Below, piece by piece: positions 16,145 to 24,603 of a stretch of 64,000 bases of DNA. Source of the DNA: Castellaniella hirudinis_A (GTDB taxonomy: Bacteria; Pseudomonadota; Gammaproteobacteria; Burkholderiales; Burkholderiaceae_B). Both the position numbers and the translations under genes were made by a program. The notes under the pieces were generated by a model. That model searched no databases. It was not told the DNA's origin and saw only the letters and a program-made list of their open reading frames with translations. The DNA is taken from positions 62,001 through 126,000 of the forward strand of contig NZ_JBLGTV010000001.1 of the NCBI RefSeq assembly GCF_047468865.1. The letters run 5' to 3'. Position 1 is the stretch's first letter, and every line of letters starts with the position of its first letter.

Positions 16145-17263
16145 CTAACCTGTTTGGCGGTGGTGCAGGCAAAACGCCACCAGGCTCTGGGCCAGATCGG
16201 GCTGCCGGGCCAGGTCGCGGGCCCAGTTCCGGCTGCGCCGCCGCCATTGCGCCCAGGGCGCTGGCGCCAGGGCCGCCGCCAGGTCGCGGGCCAAGGCGGC
16301 GTCGTCTTCCTGGTTCCAGGCCAGGGTCAAGGCCCGGGCCGGGGCGGGCCATTGAGCCCGATCCAGCCAGGCGTTCAGCTTGTCCAAGTGAGCGGCTTCG
16401 GCCTGGCGGTAGATGTGCCATACCAGGGGCGCGCCGGCCCAGATTGCCCGCACCAGGGAATCCTCGCCCCGGACGAAGTTCAGGTCGCAGCACCACAGCA
16501 AGGCGTCGAAACGGTCTTGGGGCACAAAATCGAAGGGCAGAACCCGCATGGCCCCCAGGCTGTCGAAGCCAGGGGGGGCGTGGCCGGGCGTCAGGACGTA
16601 GACGGGCCGATCCAGCCGGGACAGGGCGGTTCGCAGCCCGTCCAAGGGCGCATCGGGATAGCAGAACAACAGGATCAGCCAAGCGTCCCGCGCCCAGCCG
16701 CAGGTGTCCAGGCCGGTCAGGGCTTGCAGCCGCTGGAAGCGATCCTGCCGGCGGGCCTGGCCGTGCCGGGCGAATAGATCGGGCTCACGCAGCAGGCCGC
16801 CGCTGGCGGGGCTGAAGCCCGGGAAATAAAAAAACTTCTTCAGCCCGCCAGCCTGCGGCGAGGGCAGGCCGTGGCAGCCGTCTACCCAGGCCTCGGCGCT
16901 GAGGTATTCCAGGTTGATCCACAGGCATTCTTGCGCGGCCATGGCCGCCTGGTAGGGGCTGGGGAGTGTGCAGCCGAAGGCTTCGATGACCACGCCCTGG
17001 CGCGGCGGCGGCGTGTGCGCCGCCTGCGCCCAGTCGTTGACGGTGACGCCCGCCCAGGTCTGGGTGGCGCGCCGAACCTGGATGGCGGGCGCCAGCGCCG
17101 CCAGGGGGGCCAGGCGGTCGATCCACAGACGAACCGGATGACCCAGGGCACGCAGCTGGCGGGCCAGCCGCCAGCAGACGCCCGCGTCGCCGTAGTTGTC
17201 GATGACCCGGCAAAACAGGTCGAAGGGCTGGCGGGGGCCGGGGGGGGTCATCCGGCGGGCCAT
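16145..17263 (-). CDS. earP: EF-P arginine-32 rhamnosyltransferase EarP
   Basis: A 372-residue GT-B glycosyltransferase (DUF2331) that transfers rhamnose from dTDP-rhamnose to Arg32 of EF-P. The catalytic aspartates are in FCRVIDNYGDAGVCWRLARQL (Asp22 and Asp26). The conserved glutamate is in FVRGEDSLVRAIWAGAPLVWHIY. It reads directly into efp. The ATG at 17251 is an alternative start closer to the family's usual N-terminus. Confidence 0.96.
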   Translation of the reverse strand: MARRMTPPGPRQPFDLFCRVIDNYGDAGVCWRLARQLRALGHPVRLWIDRLAPLAALAPAIQVRRATQTWAGVTVNDWAQAAHTPPPRQGVVIEAFGCTLPSPYQAAMAAQECLWINLEYLSAEAWVDGCHGLPSPQAGGLKKFFYFPGFSPASGGLLREPDLFARHGQARRQDRFQRLQALTGLDTCGWARDAWLILLFCYPDAPLDGLRTALSRLDRPVYVLTPGHAPPGFDSLGAMRVLPFDFVPQDRFDALLWCCDLNFVRGEDSLVRAIWAGAPLVWHIYRQAEAAHLDKLNAWLDRAQWPAPARALTLAWNQEDDAALARDLAAALAPAPWAQWRRRSRNWARDLARQPDLAQSLVAFCLHHRQTG

Positions 17264-17309
17264 CCCTGCGGCCCGCCGGCCGGCGCGGCGTGGCGGCCAG
17301 GCAGGCGGA

Positions 17310-18506
17310 TCAATGGAATTGCACCGGATCCGGGTCGATTTCTTCGGGCAGCTCGGGGTGCTGCATATCGCCCAGCATATTCGGGAAAAATGGCGTGCCG
17401 CAGTCTTCGCAGAATTCTTGGGCCTGGATGCCGGGCAGCCGGCGGACTTCTTGGATGCCGGCTTCGCGCAGCAGCGCCGCGAGGGTGTCCCAGGTGTCCG
17501 CCTGGCCGTCTTCCGCGGGGTCGGGGTCGGATTCCTCTGGCGTCAGCGCGGGCCAGATGCAGCCGTAGATGACGTCGTTGCTTTGGCGGGTGCAGAACCC
17601 GATGCGATATTCTTCGATGGCCTGGTCGCCGCAGGCGACGATGGCCGCCCGGAGCTCTTGGCCGGGCAGGTGGGCAGCGGTCTGCAGCCAGGTGATGGCG
17701 GCTTTCAGGGTCAGGGGCCGGATGGCCTGGTCGGCGGCGCGGGTGCTGTGGTAGAAGGCTTCCGGGGGCAGGTATTCGGTCAGGCAGCCGGTGAACAAGG
17801 GCGTGACGATCTGCGCGCAGCCTTCGGACCATCGCGTGGCCACCGCGTCGCGGCTGGGCGCGCCATCGGCCGGCGGGGCTTGCCATTGGAACAAGGCCCG
17901 CCCCTTGGGCACCACCACCAGGGCCATCAGGAAATAGGCATCGGCCAGCAGATCCTGGGGCGTGTCGCCGGGGCGGATGTCGGGGGCGTCGCGGCGGGCC
18001 CCCAGGGCGTGCTGGGCCATGGCGTTGACCCACTGGCGGGCGTCCCGAAAGGATTGCGGCAGCTGGTCGAAGCGCACGAGATCGGGCACCAGATAATGGA
18101 TGGCGTCCGGGGACAGGACGGTTTCCGCCAACAGCGCCGACAACTGCTGGCGCTGTTGGGGATCCAGCTGGCCCGCCGGCAGCTGGTAGCGCGTCCAGGC
18201 CAGGATCGGGGCTGAAATCAACTGGGCGTCGTAGGCCTGGTTCTGGTGGTCGAGGTGGATTGCGCTGGAATAGGCCTCGGCCTGTTCGACCAGGATTTCG
18301 TAGGCGGGGGATTGCTGATCCAGCAGATAGTCCAGGGCGGCCTCGATGGGGTGGCCATGGCGTGCGGCCAGGGCCTTGACCAGGGCCTGGCCCAGGGTGT
18401 GCTGCCACCAGCTTGCCTCCAGCCGGCTGCCGCAGGCAGCCAGGGATTCTGCCAGCGAGATCAGGTTTTGGGAGGTGCGAGACAAGGAAGATGTGCGAGC
18501 GGACAT
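17310..18506 (-). CDS. DUF2863 family protein
   Basis: A 398-residue soluble protein matching the betaproteobacterial DUF2863 family: ALDYLLDQQSPAYEILVEQAEAY near the N-terminus, then ISAPILAWTRYQLPAG, and a C-terminus with CEDCGTPFFPN that may bind zinc. No signal or membrane segment is present. Its function is unknown. It is upstream of earP by 46 bp on the same strand and may share its transcript. Confidence 0.75.
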   Translation of the reverse strand: MSARTSSLSRTSQNLISLAESLAACGSRLEASWWQHTLGQALVKALAARHGHPIEAALDYLLDQQSPAYEILVEQAEAYSSAIHLDHQNQAYDAQLISAPILAWTRYQLPAGQLDPQQRQQLSALLAETVLSPDAIHYLVPDLVRFDQLPQSFRDARQWVNAMAQHALGARRDAPDIRPGDTPQDLLADAYFLMALVVVPKGRALFQWQAPPADGAPSRDAVATRWSEGCAQIVTPLFTGCLTEYLPPEAFYHSTRAADQAIRPLTLKAAITWLQTAAHLPGQELRAAIVACGDQAIEEYRIGFCTRQSNDVIYGCIWPALTPEESDPDPAEDGQADTWDTLAALLREAGIQEVRRLPGIQAQEFCEDCGTPFFPNMLGDMQHPELPEEIDPDPVQFH

Positions 18507-18569
18507 GGATGAATGAAAAAATCTGGGTGGCGTTAGTGTACCCCGAGCGCTGCGTGGTTTTTGACGCCA

Positions 18570-18596
18570 AAAGGCCCCGGCGATGCCGGGGCCTTT
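18570..18596. terminator. Bidirectional intrinsic terminator downstream of acnB
   Basis: AAAGGCCCCGGC and GCCGGGGCCTTT pair perfectly around a 3-nt loop, 58 bp after the acnB stop. T-tracts are formed on both strands by the stem ends. Confidence 0.8.
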
Positions 18597-18654
18597 GTGT
18601 CTCGGGTGCCGGCCATGGGCCGGGCACCCGTCGGGGGCTTGCGCAGCGGCCGGA

Positions 18655-21240
18655 TCAGGCGTCGACCGTGTTGGCCACCGCCGTGAAATCTTCGATCTGG
18701 TCGAAGTTCATGTAGCGGTAGATGTCCTGGCTGTCCTTGGCCAGCAGGCCCATGGCTTCCAGGTATTCGTCGCGGGTGGGGATGCGCCCCAGACCCGAGC
18801 AGATGGCCGCCATTTCGGCCGAGCCCAGGAAGACGTTGGCGTTTTTCCCCAGACGGTTGGGAAAGTTGCGCGTGCTGGTGGAGAACACCGTGGCGCCTTC
18901 GCGCACCTGGGCCTGGTTGCCCATGCACAGGGAGCAGCCCGGCATTTCCATGCGTGCACCCGCCGTGCCGAAGGTGCCGTAGTGGCCTTCTTTGGTGAGT
19001 TCGCTGGCGTCCATCTTGGTGGGCGGGGCCACCCACAGCTTGGAGGGCAGGTCGCGCTTGCCCTTCAGCAGAGCGGCGGCGGCGCGGAAGTGGCCGATGT
19101 TGGTCATGCAGCTGCCGATGAAGACTTCGTCGATGGCCGTGCCGGCCACGTCGGACAGGGTTTTCACGTCGTCCGGGTCGTTGGGGCAGGCCACGATGGG
19201 TTCGTGGATATCGGCCAGGTCGATGTCGATGACGGCCGCGTATTCGGCGTCGGCGTCGGGTTCGACCAGCTGCGGGTCGGCCAGCCAGGCTTCCATGCTC
19301 TTGATGCGGCGCGTCAGCGTGCGGGCGTCCTGGTAGCCATTGGCGATCATCCATTTCAGCAGCGTGATGTTGCTGTTCAGGTATTCGATGATGGGTTCTT
19401 TGTTCAGGCGCACCGTGCAGGCGGCGGCGGAGCGTTCGGCCGAGGCATCGGAGAGTTCGAAGGCTTGTTCGATCTTGAGGTTGGGCAGGCCTTCGATTTC
19501 GAGGATGCGCCCGGAGAAGATGTTTTTCTTGCCTTTCTTTTCGACGGTCAGCAGGCCTTGTTTGATGGCGTACAGCGGGATGGCGTTGACCAGGTCGCGC
19601 AGCGTGACGCCGGGCTGCATGGCGCCCTTGAAGCGCACCAGCACGGATTCGGGCATGTCCAGCGGCATGACGCCGGTGGCGGCGGCAAAGGCCACCAGGC
19701 CGGAGCCCGCCGGGAAGCTGATGCCGATGGGGAAACGGGTGTGCGAGTCGCCGCCCGTGCCGACCGTATCGGGCAGCAGCATGCGGTTCAGCCACGAGTG
19801 GATGATGCCGTCGCCCGGGCGCAGGGACACGCCGCCGCGCGTGCTGATGAAGGCGGGCAGTTCGTGGTGGGTCTTGACGTCCACGGGCTTGGGATAGGCG
19901 GCGGTATGGCAGAAGGACTGCATGACCAGGTCGGCCGAGAAGCCCACACAGGCCAGGTCTTTGAGCTCGTCGCGCGTCATGGGGCCGGTGGTGTCCTGGC
20001 TGCCCACGGAGGTCATGCGCGGTTCGCAGTAGGTGCCGGGGCGCACGCCCTGGCCTTCGGGCAGACCGCAGGCGCGGCCCACCAGTTTTTGTGCCAGCGA
20101 GTAGCCTTTGCCGGTGTCGGCGGGGGCTTCGGGCAGGCGGAACAAGGTGGTGGGGGGCAGGCCCAGCGCGGCCCGGGCCTTGGCCGTCAGGCCGCGCCCG
20201 ATGATCAGGGGGATGCGGCCGCCGGCGCGCACTTCATCCAGCAGGACGTCGGATTTCAGCTGGAATTCGGCGATGACCTGACCATCTTTGAGTGCCTTGC
20301 CGTCGTAGGGGCGCAGTTCGATCACGTCGCCCATATTCATGCCGGACGTGTCCAGCTCGATGGGCAGCGCGCCGGAGTCTTCCATTGTATTGTAGAAGAT
20401 GGGGGCGATCTTACCGCCCAGGCACACGCCGCCGAAGCGCTTGTTGGGCACGAAGGGGATGTCTTCGCCCGTGTGCCAGATGACGGAGTTGGTGGCCGAT
20501 TTGCGTGATGATCCGGTGCCGACCACGTCGCCCACGTAGGCCACCAGGTGGCCCTTGGCCTTGAGTTCGTTGATCAGGGTGATCGGGCCGACCTGGCCCG
20601 GGGCGTCGGGCGTGATGCCGTCGCGCGGGTTTTTCAGCATGGCCAGCGCGTGCAGCGGGATGTCCGGGCGGCTCCAGGCGTCGGGGGCGGGGGACAGGTC
20701 GTCGGTGTTGGTTTCGCCGGTTACCTTGAAGACGGTCAGCGTCAGGCTGTCGGGGACTTCGGGGCGGCTGGTGAACCATTCGGCATCCGCCCAGCTTTGC
20801 AGCACGGCCTGGGCCTGGGCATTGCCCGCCTTGGCTTTTTCTTCGATGTCGTGAAAGGCGTCGAACACCAGCAGGGTTTTCTTCAGGCCTTCGGCGGCCA
20901 CGGGGGCCAGCGTGGGATGATCCAGCAGTTCGATCAGGGCGCCGATATTGAATCCGCCCAGCATGGTGCCCAGCAGCTCGGTGGCGTGCGTGGGGCTGAT
21001 GAGGGCACAGGTTTCGCTGCCCAGGGCCACGGCGGCCAGATAGGACGCCTTGACCTGGGCGGCGTCGTCCACCCCGGCCGGGACGCGGTGCGTGAGCAGA
21101 TCCAGCAGGTATTTTTCTTCGCCGGCGGGCGGGCTTTTCAGCAGTTCGATGAGGTCGGCGGTTTGTTTGGCCGTCAGGGGAAGCGGCGGTACGCCAATGG
21201 CCTCGCGGGCGGCGGCTTCGGTGCGATAGGATTCCAGCAT
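18655..21240 (-). CDS. acnB: Aconitate hydratase B / 2-methylaconitate hydratase
   Basis: An 861-residue monomeric aconitase of the B type, with the HEAT-like domain at the N-terminus (EKYLLDLLTHRVPAGVDDAAQVKA, then LGGFNIGALIELLD), TGETNTDDLSPAPDAWSRPDIPLHA, the swivelling domain, and the 4Fe-4S domain with CSLCMGNQAQVREG near the C-terminus. It isomerises citrate to isocitrate and can hydrate 2-methyl-cis-aconitate in the methylcitrate cycle; no acnD or prpF is seen beside prpBCD here, so AcnB may fill that role. A palindromic operator overlaps its predicted -35 box. Confidence 0.98.
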   Translation of the reverse strand: MLESYRTEAAAREAIGVPPLPLTAKQTADLIELLKSPPAGEEKYLLDLLTHRVPAGVDDAAQVKASYLAAVALGSETCALISPTHATELLGTMLGGFNIGALIELLDHPTLAPVAAEGLKKTLLVFDAFHDIEEKAKAGNAQAQAVLQSWADAEWFTSRPEVPDSLTLTVFKVTGETNTDDLSPAPDAWSRPDIPLHALAMLKNPRDGITPDAPGQVGPITLINELKAKGHLVAYVGDVVGTGSSRKSATNSVIWHTGEDIPFVPNKRFGGVCLGGKIAPIFYNTMEDSGALPIELDTSGMNMGDVIELRPYDGKALKDGQVIAEFQLKSDVLLDEVRAGGRIPLIIGRGLTAKARAALGLPPTTLFRLPEAPADTGKGYSLAQKLVGRACGLPEGQGVRPGTYCEPRMTSVGSQDTTGPMTRDELKDLACVGFSADLVMQSFCHTAAYPKPVDVKTHHELPAFISTRGGVSLRPGDGIIHSWLNRMLLPDTVGTGGDSHTRFPIGISFPAGSGLVAFAAATGVMPLDMPESVLVRFKGAMQPGVTLRDLVNAIPLYAIKQGLLTVEKKGKKNIFSGRILEIEGLPNLKIEQAFELSDASAERSAAACTVRLNKEPIIEYLNSNITLLKWMIANGYQDARTLTRRIKSMEAWLADPQLVEPDADAEYAAVIDIDLADIHEPIVACPNDPDDVKTLSDVAGTAIDEVFIGSCMTNIGHFRAAAALLKGKRDLPSKLWVAPPTKMDASELTKEGHYGTFGTAGARMEMPGCSLCMGNQAQVREGATVFSTSTRNFPNRLGKNANVFLGSAEMAAICSGLGRIPTRDEYLEAMGLLAKDSQDIYRYMNFDQIEDFTAVANTVDA

Positions 21241-21278
21241 GGAGATGCCCCAGAAAGTAAGGGTTTGAGAATGCCGGT

Positions 21279-21338
21279 ATTTTAAAGGGGAAGCCGGATT
21301 TGGGCAACAGTCTTATATAAGATATAAGACTGTTGCCC
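21279..21338 (-). promoter_or_regulatory. acnB promoter with overlapping GntR-type operator
   Basis: On the minus strand TTGCCC (21307-21302), a 17-bp spacer and TAAAAT (21284-21279) form a good sigma-70 promoter 39 bp before the acnB ATG. A perfect 37-bp palindrome (21302-21338: 17-bp arms, 3-nt spacer) covers the -35 box. Its centre, CTTATATAAGATATAAG at 21312-21328, recurs before ompW and between mdh and gntR. An operator on the -35 suggests repression. Confidence 0.75.
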
Positions 21339-21392
21339 CGGTTTGCACCCGCGCCGCCCGGTGCCGGGTGTCCGATGCGCCGCTTCGGGAAG

Positions 21393-21421
21393 CGGCTTTA
21401 GAAGGGAATCGGCTTTAGAAG
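21393..21421. repeat. 12-bp direct repeat at the ompW stop codon
   Basis: CGGCTTTAGAAG occurs at 21393-21404 and 21410-21421; the second copy contains the ompW stop, so the 3' end of the gene has been copied once downstream. Confidence 0.6.
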
Positions 21422-22035
21422 CGGTAGCCCACCCCGACGGTTGCCACCCAGGGGTCGATGCGGGTCTTGCCGATGTTTGCGCCGTTCAGCCGCACGGTGG
21501 ACGAGATGTCGATGTAGCGCAGGTCGGCGTTCAGGAACCAGCGCTCGTTCAGCTGGATATCCATCCCGGCCTGGGCGGCGACGCCCCAGGAATCCCCCAG
21601 GCTCAAGTCGCCCAGCGCGCTTTTGGTGCTGAAAAACGTCGTGTAGTTCAGGCCGACGCCCACATAGGGCTGAACCGTGGATTCGGGCAGGAAGTGCCAT
21701 TGCACGCTGAGGGTGGGCGGCAATTGCTTGGTCGAGCCGATCTCGCCGAGACCCTTGGCGTTGATGGTGTGCTTGAACGGCACGGCCGCCAGCAGTTCGA
21801 TCCCGATGTTCCGGGTGGCCATGTAGGTCAGGCTGAGGCTGGGGCGCGTGCTGCCGTCGATATCCAGTTTCACCGCGCCGTTGGCCACGGTGCCGTTGTT
21901 GGATTTGGGCTCGACGTGCGTGACGCCGACCTTGACCAGGACATCGCCGGCCTCGTGCGCGAGCGCCGGGCTGGCGGCGAGGACGCCGGCAAGCAGGGCG
22001 CAGGCAAGGGTGGTTTGACGAAGGGTTGATGCCAT
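21415..22035 (-). CDS. ompW: OmpW family outer-membrane protein
   Basis: A 206-residue precursor with a clear signal (MASTLRQTTLACALLAGVLAASPALA) followed by an eight-stranded barrel. It begins GDVLVKVGVTHVEP, has MATRNIGIELLAAVPFKHTI, and ends with aromatic Phe (VATVGVGYRF), all as in OmpW, which forms a narrow channel for small hydrophobic molecules. The ATG at 22035 has GGAGG 5 bp upstream; a GTG 12 bp further out overlaps that SD and is unlikely. FNR-like and GntR-like sites lie upstream. Confidence 0.93.
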   Translation of the reverse strand: MASTLRQTTLACALLAGVLAASPALAHEAGDVLVKVGVTHVEPKSNNGTVANGAVKLDIDGSTRPSLSLTYMATRNIGIELLAAVPFKHTINAKGLGEIGSTKQLPPTLSVQWHFLPESTVQPYVGVGLNYTTFFSTKSALGDLSLGDSWGVAAQAGMDIQLNERWFLNADLRYIDISSTVRLNGANIGKTRIDPWVATVGVGYRF

Positions 22036-22076
22036 GAGGGCCTCCACGTTGGCGGTATGGTTTTACGAAAGGCCCT

Positions 22077-22118
22077 ATTGTGTTGATGTTTTGGTCAAAA
22101 AACCTTAACCCGGATCAA
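22077..22118 (-). promoter_or_regulatory. Possible FNR-dependent promoter of ompW
   Basis: The plus strand reads TTAACCCGGATCAA (22105-22118): one perfect half-site (ATCAA) and one 3/5 half-site of TTGAT-N4-ATCAA. On the minus strand a -10-like CACAAT is at 22082-22077, so the site would be centred at about -41.5. No good -35 is present, as expected for an activated promoter. Confidence 0.4.
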
Positions 22119-22128
22119 ATCAATGGCA

Positions 22129-22145
22129 TTTATATAAGATATAAG
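22129..22145. promoter_or_regulatory. GntR-type operator copy 2, upstream of ompW
   Basis: TTTATATAAGATATAAG differs by one base from the 17-bp core of the acnB and mdh/gntR operators. It lies 11 bp upstream of the FNR-like site and about 100 bp upstream of the ompW ATG. Confidence 0.6.
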
Positions 22146-22759
22146 TGATTGCTTGCCGAACCCAACAAAGTTAGGCTTTTTTAGCCGATGAATAGATTAG
22201 TAGATTAGTCATTGAGCGGCTTGAGCACGACAGCTTGGCCGGTCTCTGCGGCGGTCGGTTGTCATAAGCCGTTGCATAGGCCGTTGGCGGTATTTCCCGA
22301 TGGATGAAGCCTGGATGACCGGGGGGCCGGCTGCGCATTCCCCAGCGTCCGCGTCTGGGGGGTGTTGCTCGGCGGGGCGCCAGGCAGCGGTCCGGCCTTT
22401 GGCCGGACTGCCCGGATCTGCCTCGTCCGCCGGGGCGTCGGGCGAACTCGGCCTGCGGCCTCAAACACGCCCGACGACAGCCCCCCGGCTCCCTTCGTCA
22501 GCATCCGGCGCTGCCCGACCGCGCCCCACCGGGCAACACCCCCCAGACGCTCATCGGCACCGCCTTGGCCAGCTCAATGCCCGCGTTTGATCGATGCTGA
22601 CGGGCCAGTCTCGCTCAGTCGGCTTCACGCAGTCAGTCTTGTGCAGTCAGTTCCACCCAGTCAGCCTCCTCGGCCAGCCCCCTCAGTCAGTCCCTTCAAT
22701 CAGCCCCTTCAATCAGCCCCTTCAATCAGCCCTCGTATCCCCCGTCCCTCGACAAACAA
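22146..22759. other. Long intergenic stretch without a supported gene
   Basis: Between the ompW control region and the terminator after the acetyltransferase gene I see no reading frame with an SD, family motif or clean start. The part from 22195 holds a short TAGATTAG direct repeat, 22300-22560 is GC-rich without clear structure, and 22615-22690 has several CAGTCAG-like words leading into a 13-bp tandem repeat. Confidence 0.6.
22692..22730. repeat. Three exact 13-bp tandem repeats
   Basis: CCCTTCAATCAGC is repeated exactly three times (22692, 22705, 22718). Related CAGTCAG words precede it, so this is probably a slippage-prone tract. Confidence 0.85.
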
Positions 22760-22795
22760 AAACCCGCGCGTGGATTCCTCTCCACGCGCGGGTTT
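22760..22795 (-). terminator. Intrinsic terminator after the prp/acetyltransferase genes
   Basis: Perfect 15-bp arms AAACCCGCGCGTGGA/TCCACGCGCGGGTTT with a 6-nt loop. In the leftward direction TTTTTGTTT follows, so it closes the prpBCD-acetyltransferase transcript. Confidence 0.88.
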
Positions 22796-22820
22796 CGACG
22801 CCAATCACGGCAATGAGTGC

Positions 22821-23138
22821 TCAATCGGCGGCCAGTAAATCCTGGTATTCGGGATGCCGTTGCATATAAGCCGCCACATAGGAGCACACGGCCTGGACGC
22901 GCCATCCCTGCGTCCGGGCCGTGTCCAGCCCGGCGCGCACCAGGTCGGCGGCGATCCCGCGCCCGCCCACCGGGGCGGGCACCCCCGTGTGCGTGAATGC
23001 CGCGATCCCGCCGGACAGCACATAATCCAGCACGCACAAGTGGCCGTCCTCGGTGACTTCGAACCGGGAGGCGGCCGCATTGTGGCGCACGGTGCGGGGC
23101 GCAACCCCCGCGGCAGCCGGCGCCTGGTCAGATGACAT
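22821..23138 (-). CDS. Small GNAT-type N-acetyltransferase (YjdJ-like)
   Basis: A 105-residue protein of the short GNAT subgroup. Visible features are HNAAASRFEV near the start, LCVLDYVLSGGIAAFTHTGVP, the acetyl-CoA loop VGGRGIAADLVRAGLDTARTQGW, and C-terminal VCSYVAAYMQRHPEYQDLL. The substrate is unknown. Its ATG at 23138 overlaps the last 11 bp of prpD in another frame, so it is probably translated after prpD. A longer frame upstream lies inside prpD and lacks family features. Confidence 0.8.
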   Translation of the reverse strand: MSSDQAPAAAGVAPRTVRHNAAASRFEVTEDGHLCVLDYVLSGGIAAFTHTGVPAPVGGRGIAADLVRAGLDTARTQGWRVQAVCSYVAAYMQRHPEYQDLLAAD

Positions 23139-24579
23139 ACAGATCCACGTATTCGTGCACCGGCATGGCTTCCAGTGTGGCTTGATCCAGCGACACATCC
23201 AGAATGCGTTGCTGCTGGCGCACCGGGAACTGGCGCGCCAGATTGGTGCGGAACTTGGCTTCCAGCAGCGGGATGCCGTCGGCGCGGCGGCGTTTGTGGC
23301 CGATCGGGTATTCGCAGACGATTTCGTCCAGCGTCGTGCCGTCGTTGAATTCCACCGTCAGGGCATTGGCGATCGAGCGTTTTTCCGGGTCGTGGTAGTC
23401 CGCCGTGAAGGCCGGATCCTCGACGCAGACCATCTTGTCGCGCAGGGCGTCGATGCGCGGGTCGGCGGCCACGCCGTCCTCGTAGTCGGCGGCGGTCAGG
23501 CGGCCGAAAATAATGGGCACGGCCACCATGTACTGGATGCAGTGGTCGCGGTCGGCCGGGTTGTCCAGCGGGCCTTTCTTGTCGATGATGCGGATGCAGG
23601 CTTCGTGGGTGCGGATCGTGATTTTCTTGATGTCGGCATCCGTCTTGCCCGCCGCCGCCAGTTTTTCGTGGATCTGCATGGCGCATTCGACCGCGGTCTG
23701 CGAGTGGAATTCGGCCGGGAACGAGATCTTGAACAGCACGTTTTCCATCACGTAGCTGCCGTAGGGCCGCTGGAATTTGAACGGCTGGCCCTTGAACAGC
23801 ACATCGTAGAAACCCCAGACCGGCGCCGACAGCACCGAGGGATAGCCCATTTCGCCGGTGCGGGCGATCAGGGCCAGGCGCACGGCGCGGCTGGTGGCGT
23901 CGCCCGCCGCCCACGACTTGCGGCTGCCGGTATTGGGCGCGTGGCGGTAGGTGCGCAGGCTTTGGCCGTCTACCCAGGCCAGCGATACGGCGTTGATGGT
24001 TTCCTCGCGCGACAGGCCCAGCAACTGCGAGACCACCGCAGTGGAGGCGACCTTGACCAGCACGACGTGATCCAGCCCGACCTTGTTGAAGGAGTTTTCC
24101 AGCGCGATGCAGCCCTGGATTTCGTGGGCCTTGACCATGCCTTCCAGCACGGCGCGCATGGTCAGGGGCGGTTTGCCCGCCGCCACGGCGTTGCGCGACA
24201 GCCAGTCGGCCACCGCCAGGATGCCGCCCAGGTTGTCGGAGGGGTGGCCCCATTCGGCGGCCAGCCAGGTGTCGTTGAAATCCAGCCAGCGGATCATGCA
24301 GCCGATGTTGAAGGCCGCCTGGACGGGATCGAGCTGAAACTGGGTGCCGGGAACCTTGGCGCCGTTGGGGACGACCGTGCCGGGCACGATGGGGCCCATG
24401 AGTTTGCGGCAGGCCGGGTATTCCAGGGCCTCCAGACCGCAGCCCAGGGTGTCGATCAGGCAGTTGCGCGCCGTGGACAGGGCGAGTTCGCTGTCGATTT
24501 TGTAGTCGAGGACATAATCGACGATATCGACCAGAACCTGGTCGGGCTGGGGGCGGACGTTGGAAATAGTCGCAGACAT
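23128..24579 (-). CDS. prpD: 2-methylcitrate dehydratase PrpD
   Basis: A 483-residue MmgE/PrpD-family enzyme that dehydrates 2-methylcitrate in propionate breakdown. Typical segments are DTLGCGLEALEYPACRKLMGPIVPGT, FNIGCMIRWLDFNDTWLAAEWGHPSDNLGGILAVADW, ALENSFNKVGLDHVVLVKVASTAVV and GYPSVLSAPVWGFYDVLFKG. The length equals the usual PrpD length. It follows prpC by 24 bp on the same strand. Confidence 0.96.
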   Translation of the reverse strand: MSATISNVRPQPDQVLVDIVDYVLDYKIDSELALSTARNCLIDTLGCGLEALEYPACRKLMGPIVPGTVVPNGAKVPGTQFQLDPVQAAFNIGCMIRWLDFNDTWLAAEWGHPSDNLGGILAVADWLSRNAVAAGKPPLTMRAVLEGMVKAHEIQGCIALENSFNKVGLDHVVLVKVASTAVVSQLLGLSREETINAVSLAWVDGQSLRTYRHAPNTGSRKSWAAGDATSRAVRLALIARTGEMGYPSVLSAPVWGFYDVLFKGQPFKFQRPYGSYVMENVLFKISFPAEFHSQTAVECAMQIHEKLAAAGKTDADIKKITIRTHEACIRIIDKKGPLDNPADRDHCIQYMVAVPIIFGRLTAADYEDGVAADPRIDALRDKMVCVEDPAFTADYHDPEKRSIANALTVEFNDGTTLDEIVCEYPIGHKRRRADGIPLLEAKFRTNLARQFPVRQQQRILDVSLDQATLEAMPVHEYVDLYVI

Positions 24580-24603
24580 AATGATTCCTGAAAAAGTTGC
24601 GGC

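Noticed and set aside
22083..22097. TTGAT...GTCAA as an FNR site upstream of ompW
   Set aside because: The half-sites are separated by six bases rather than four; the site at 22105-22118 fits better.
22171..22464. Short frames on both strands in the 22.1-22.8 kb gap
   Set aside because: Arg/Pro/Ser-rich products, no SD, no family signal and overlapping repeats.
22692..22730. CRISPR-like look of the 13-bp repeats
   Set aside because: The units are directly adjacent without spacers and far shorter than CRISPR repeats; no cas gene is present.
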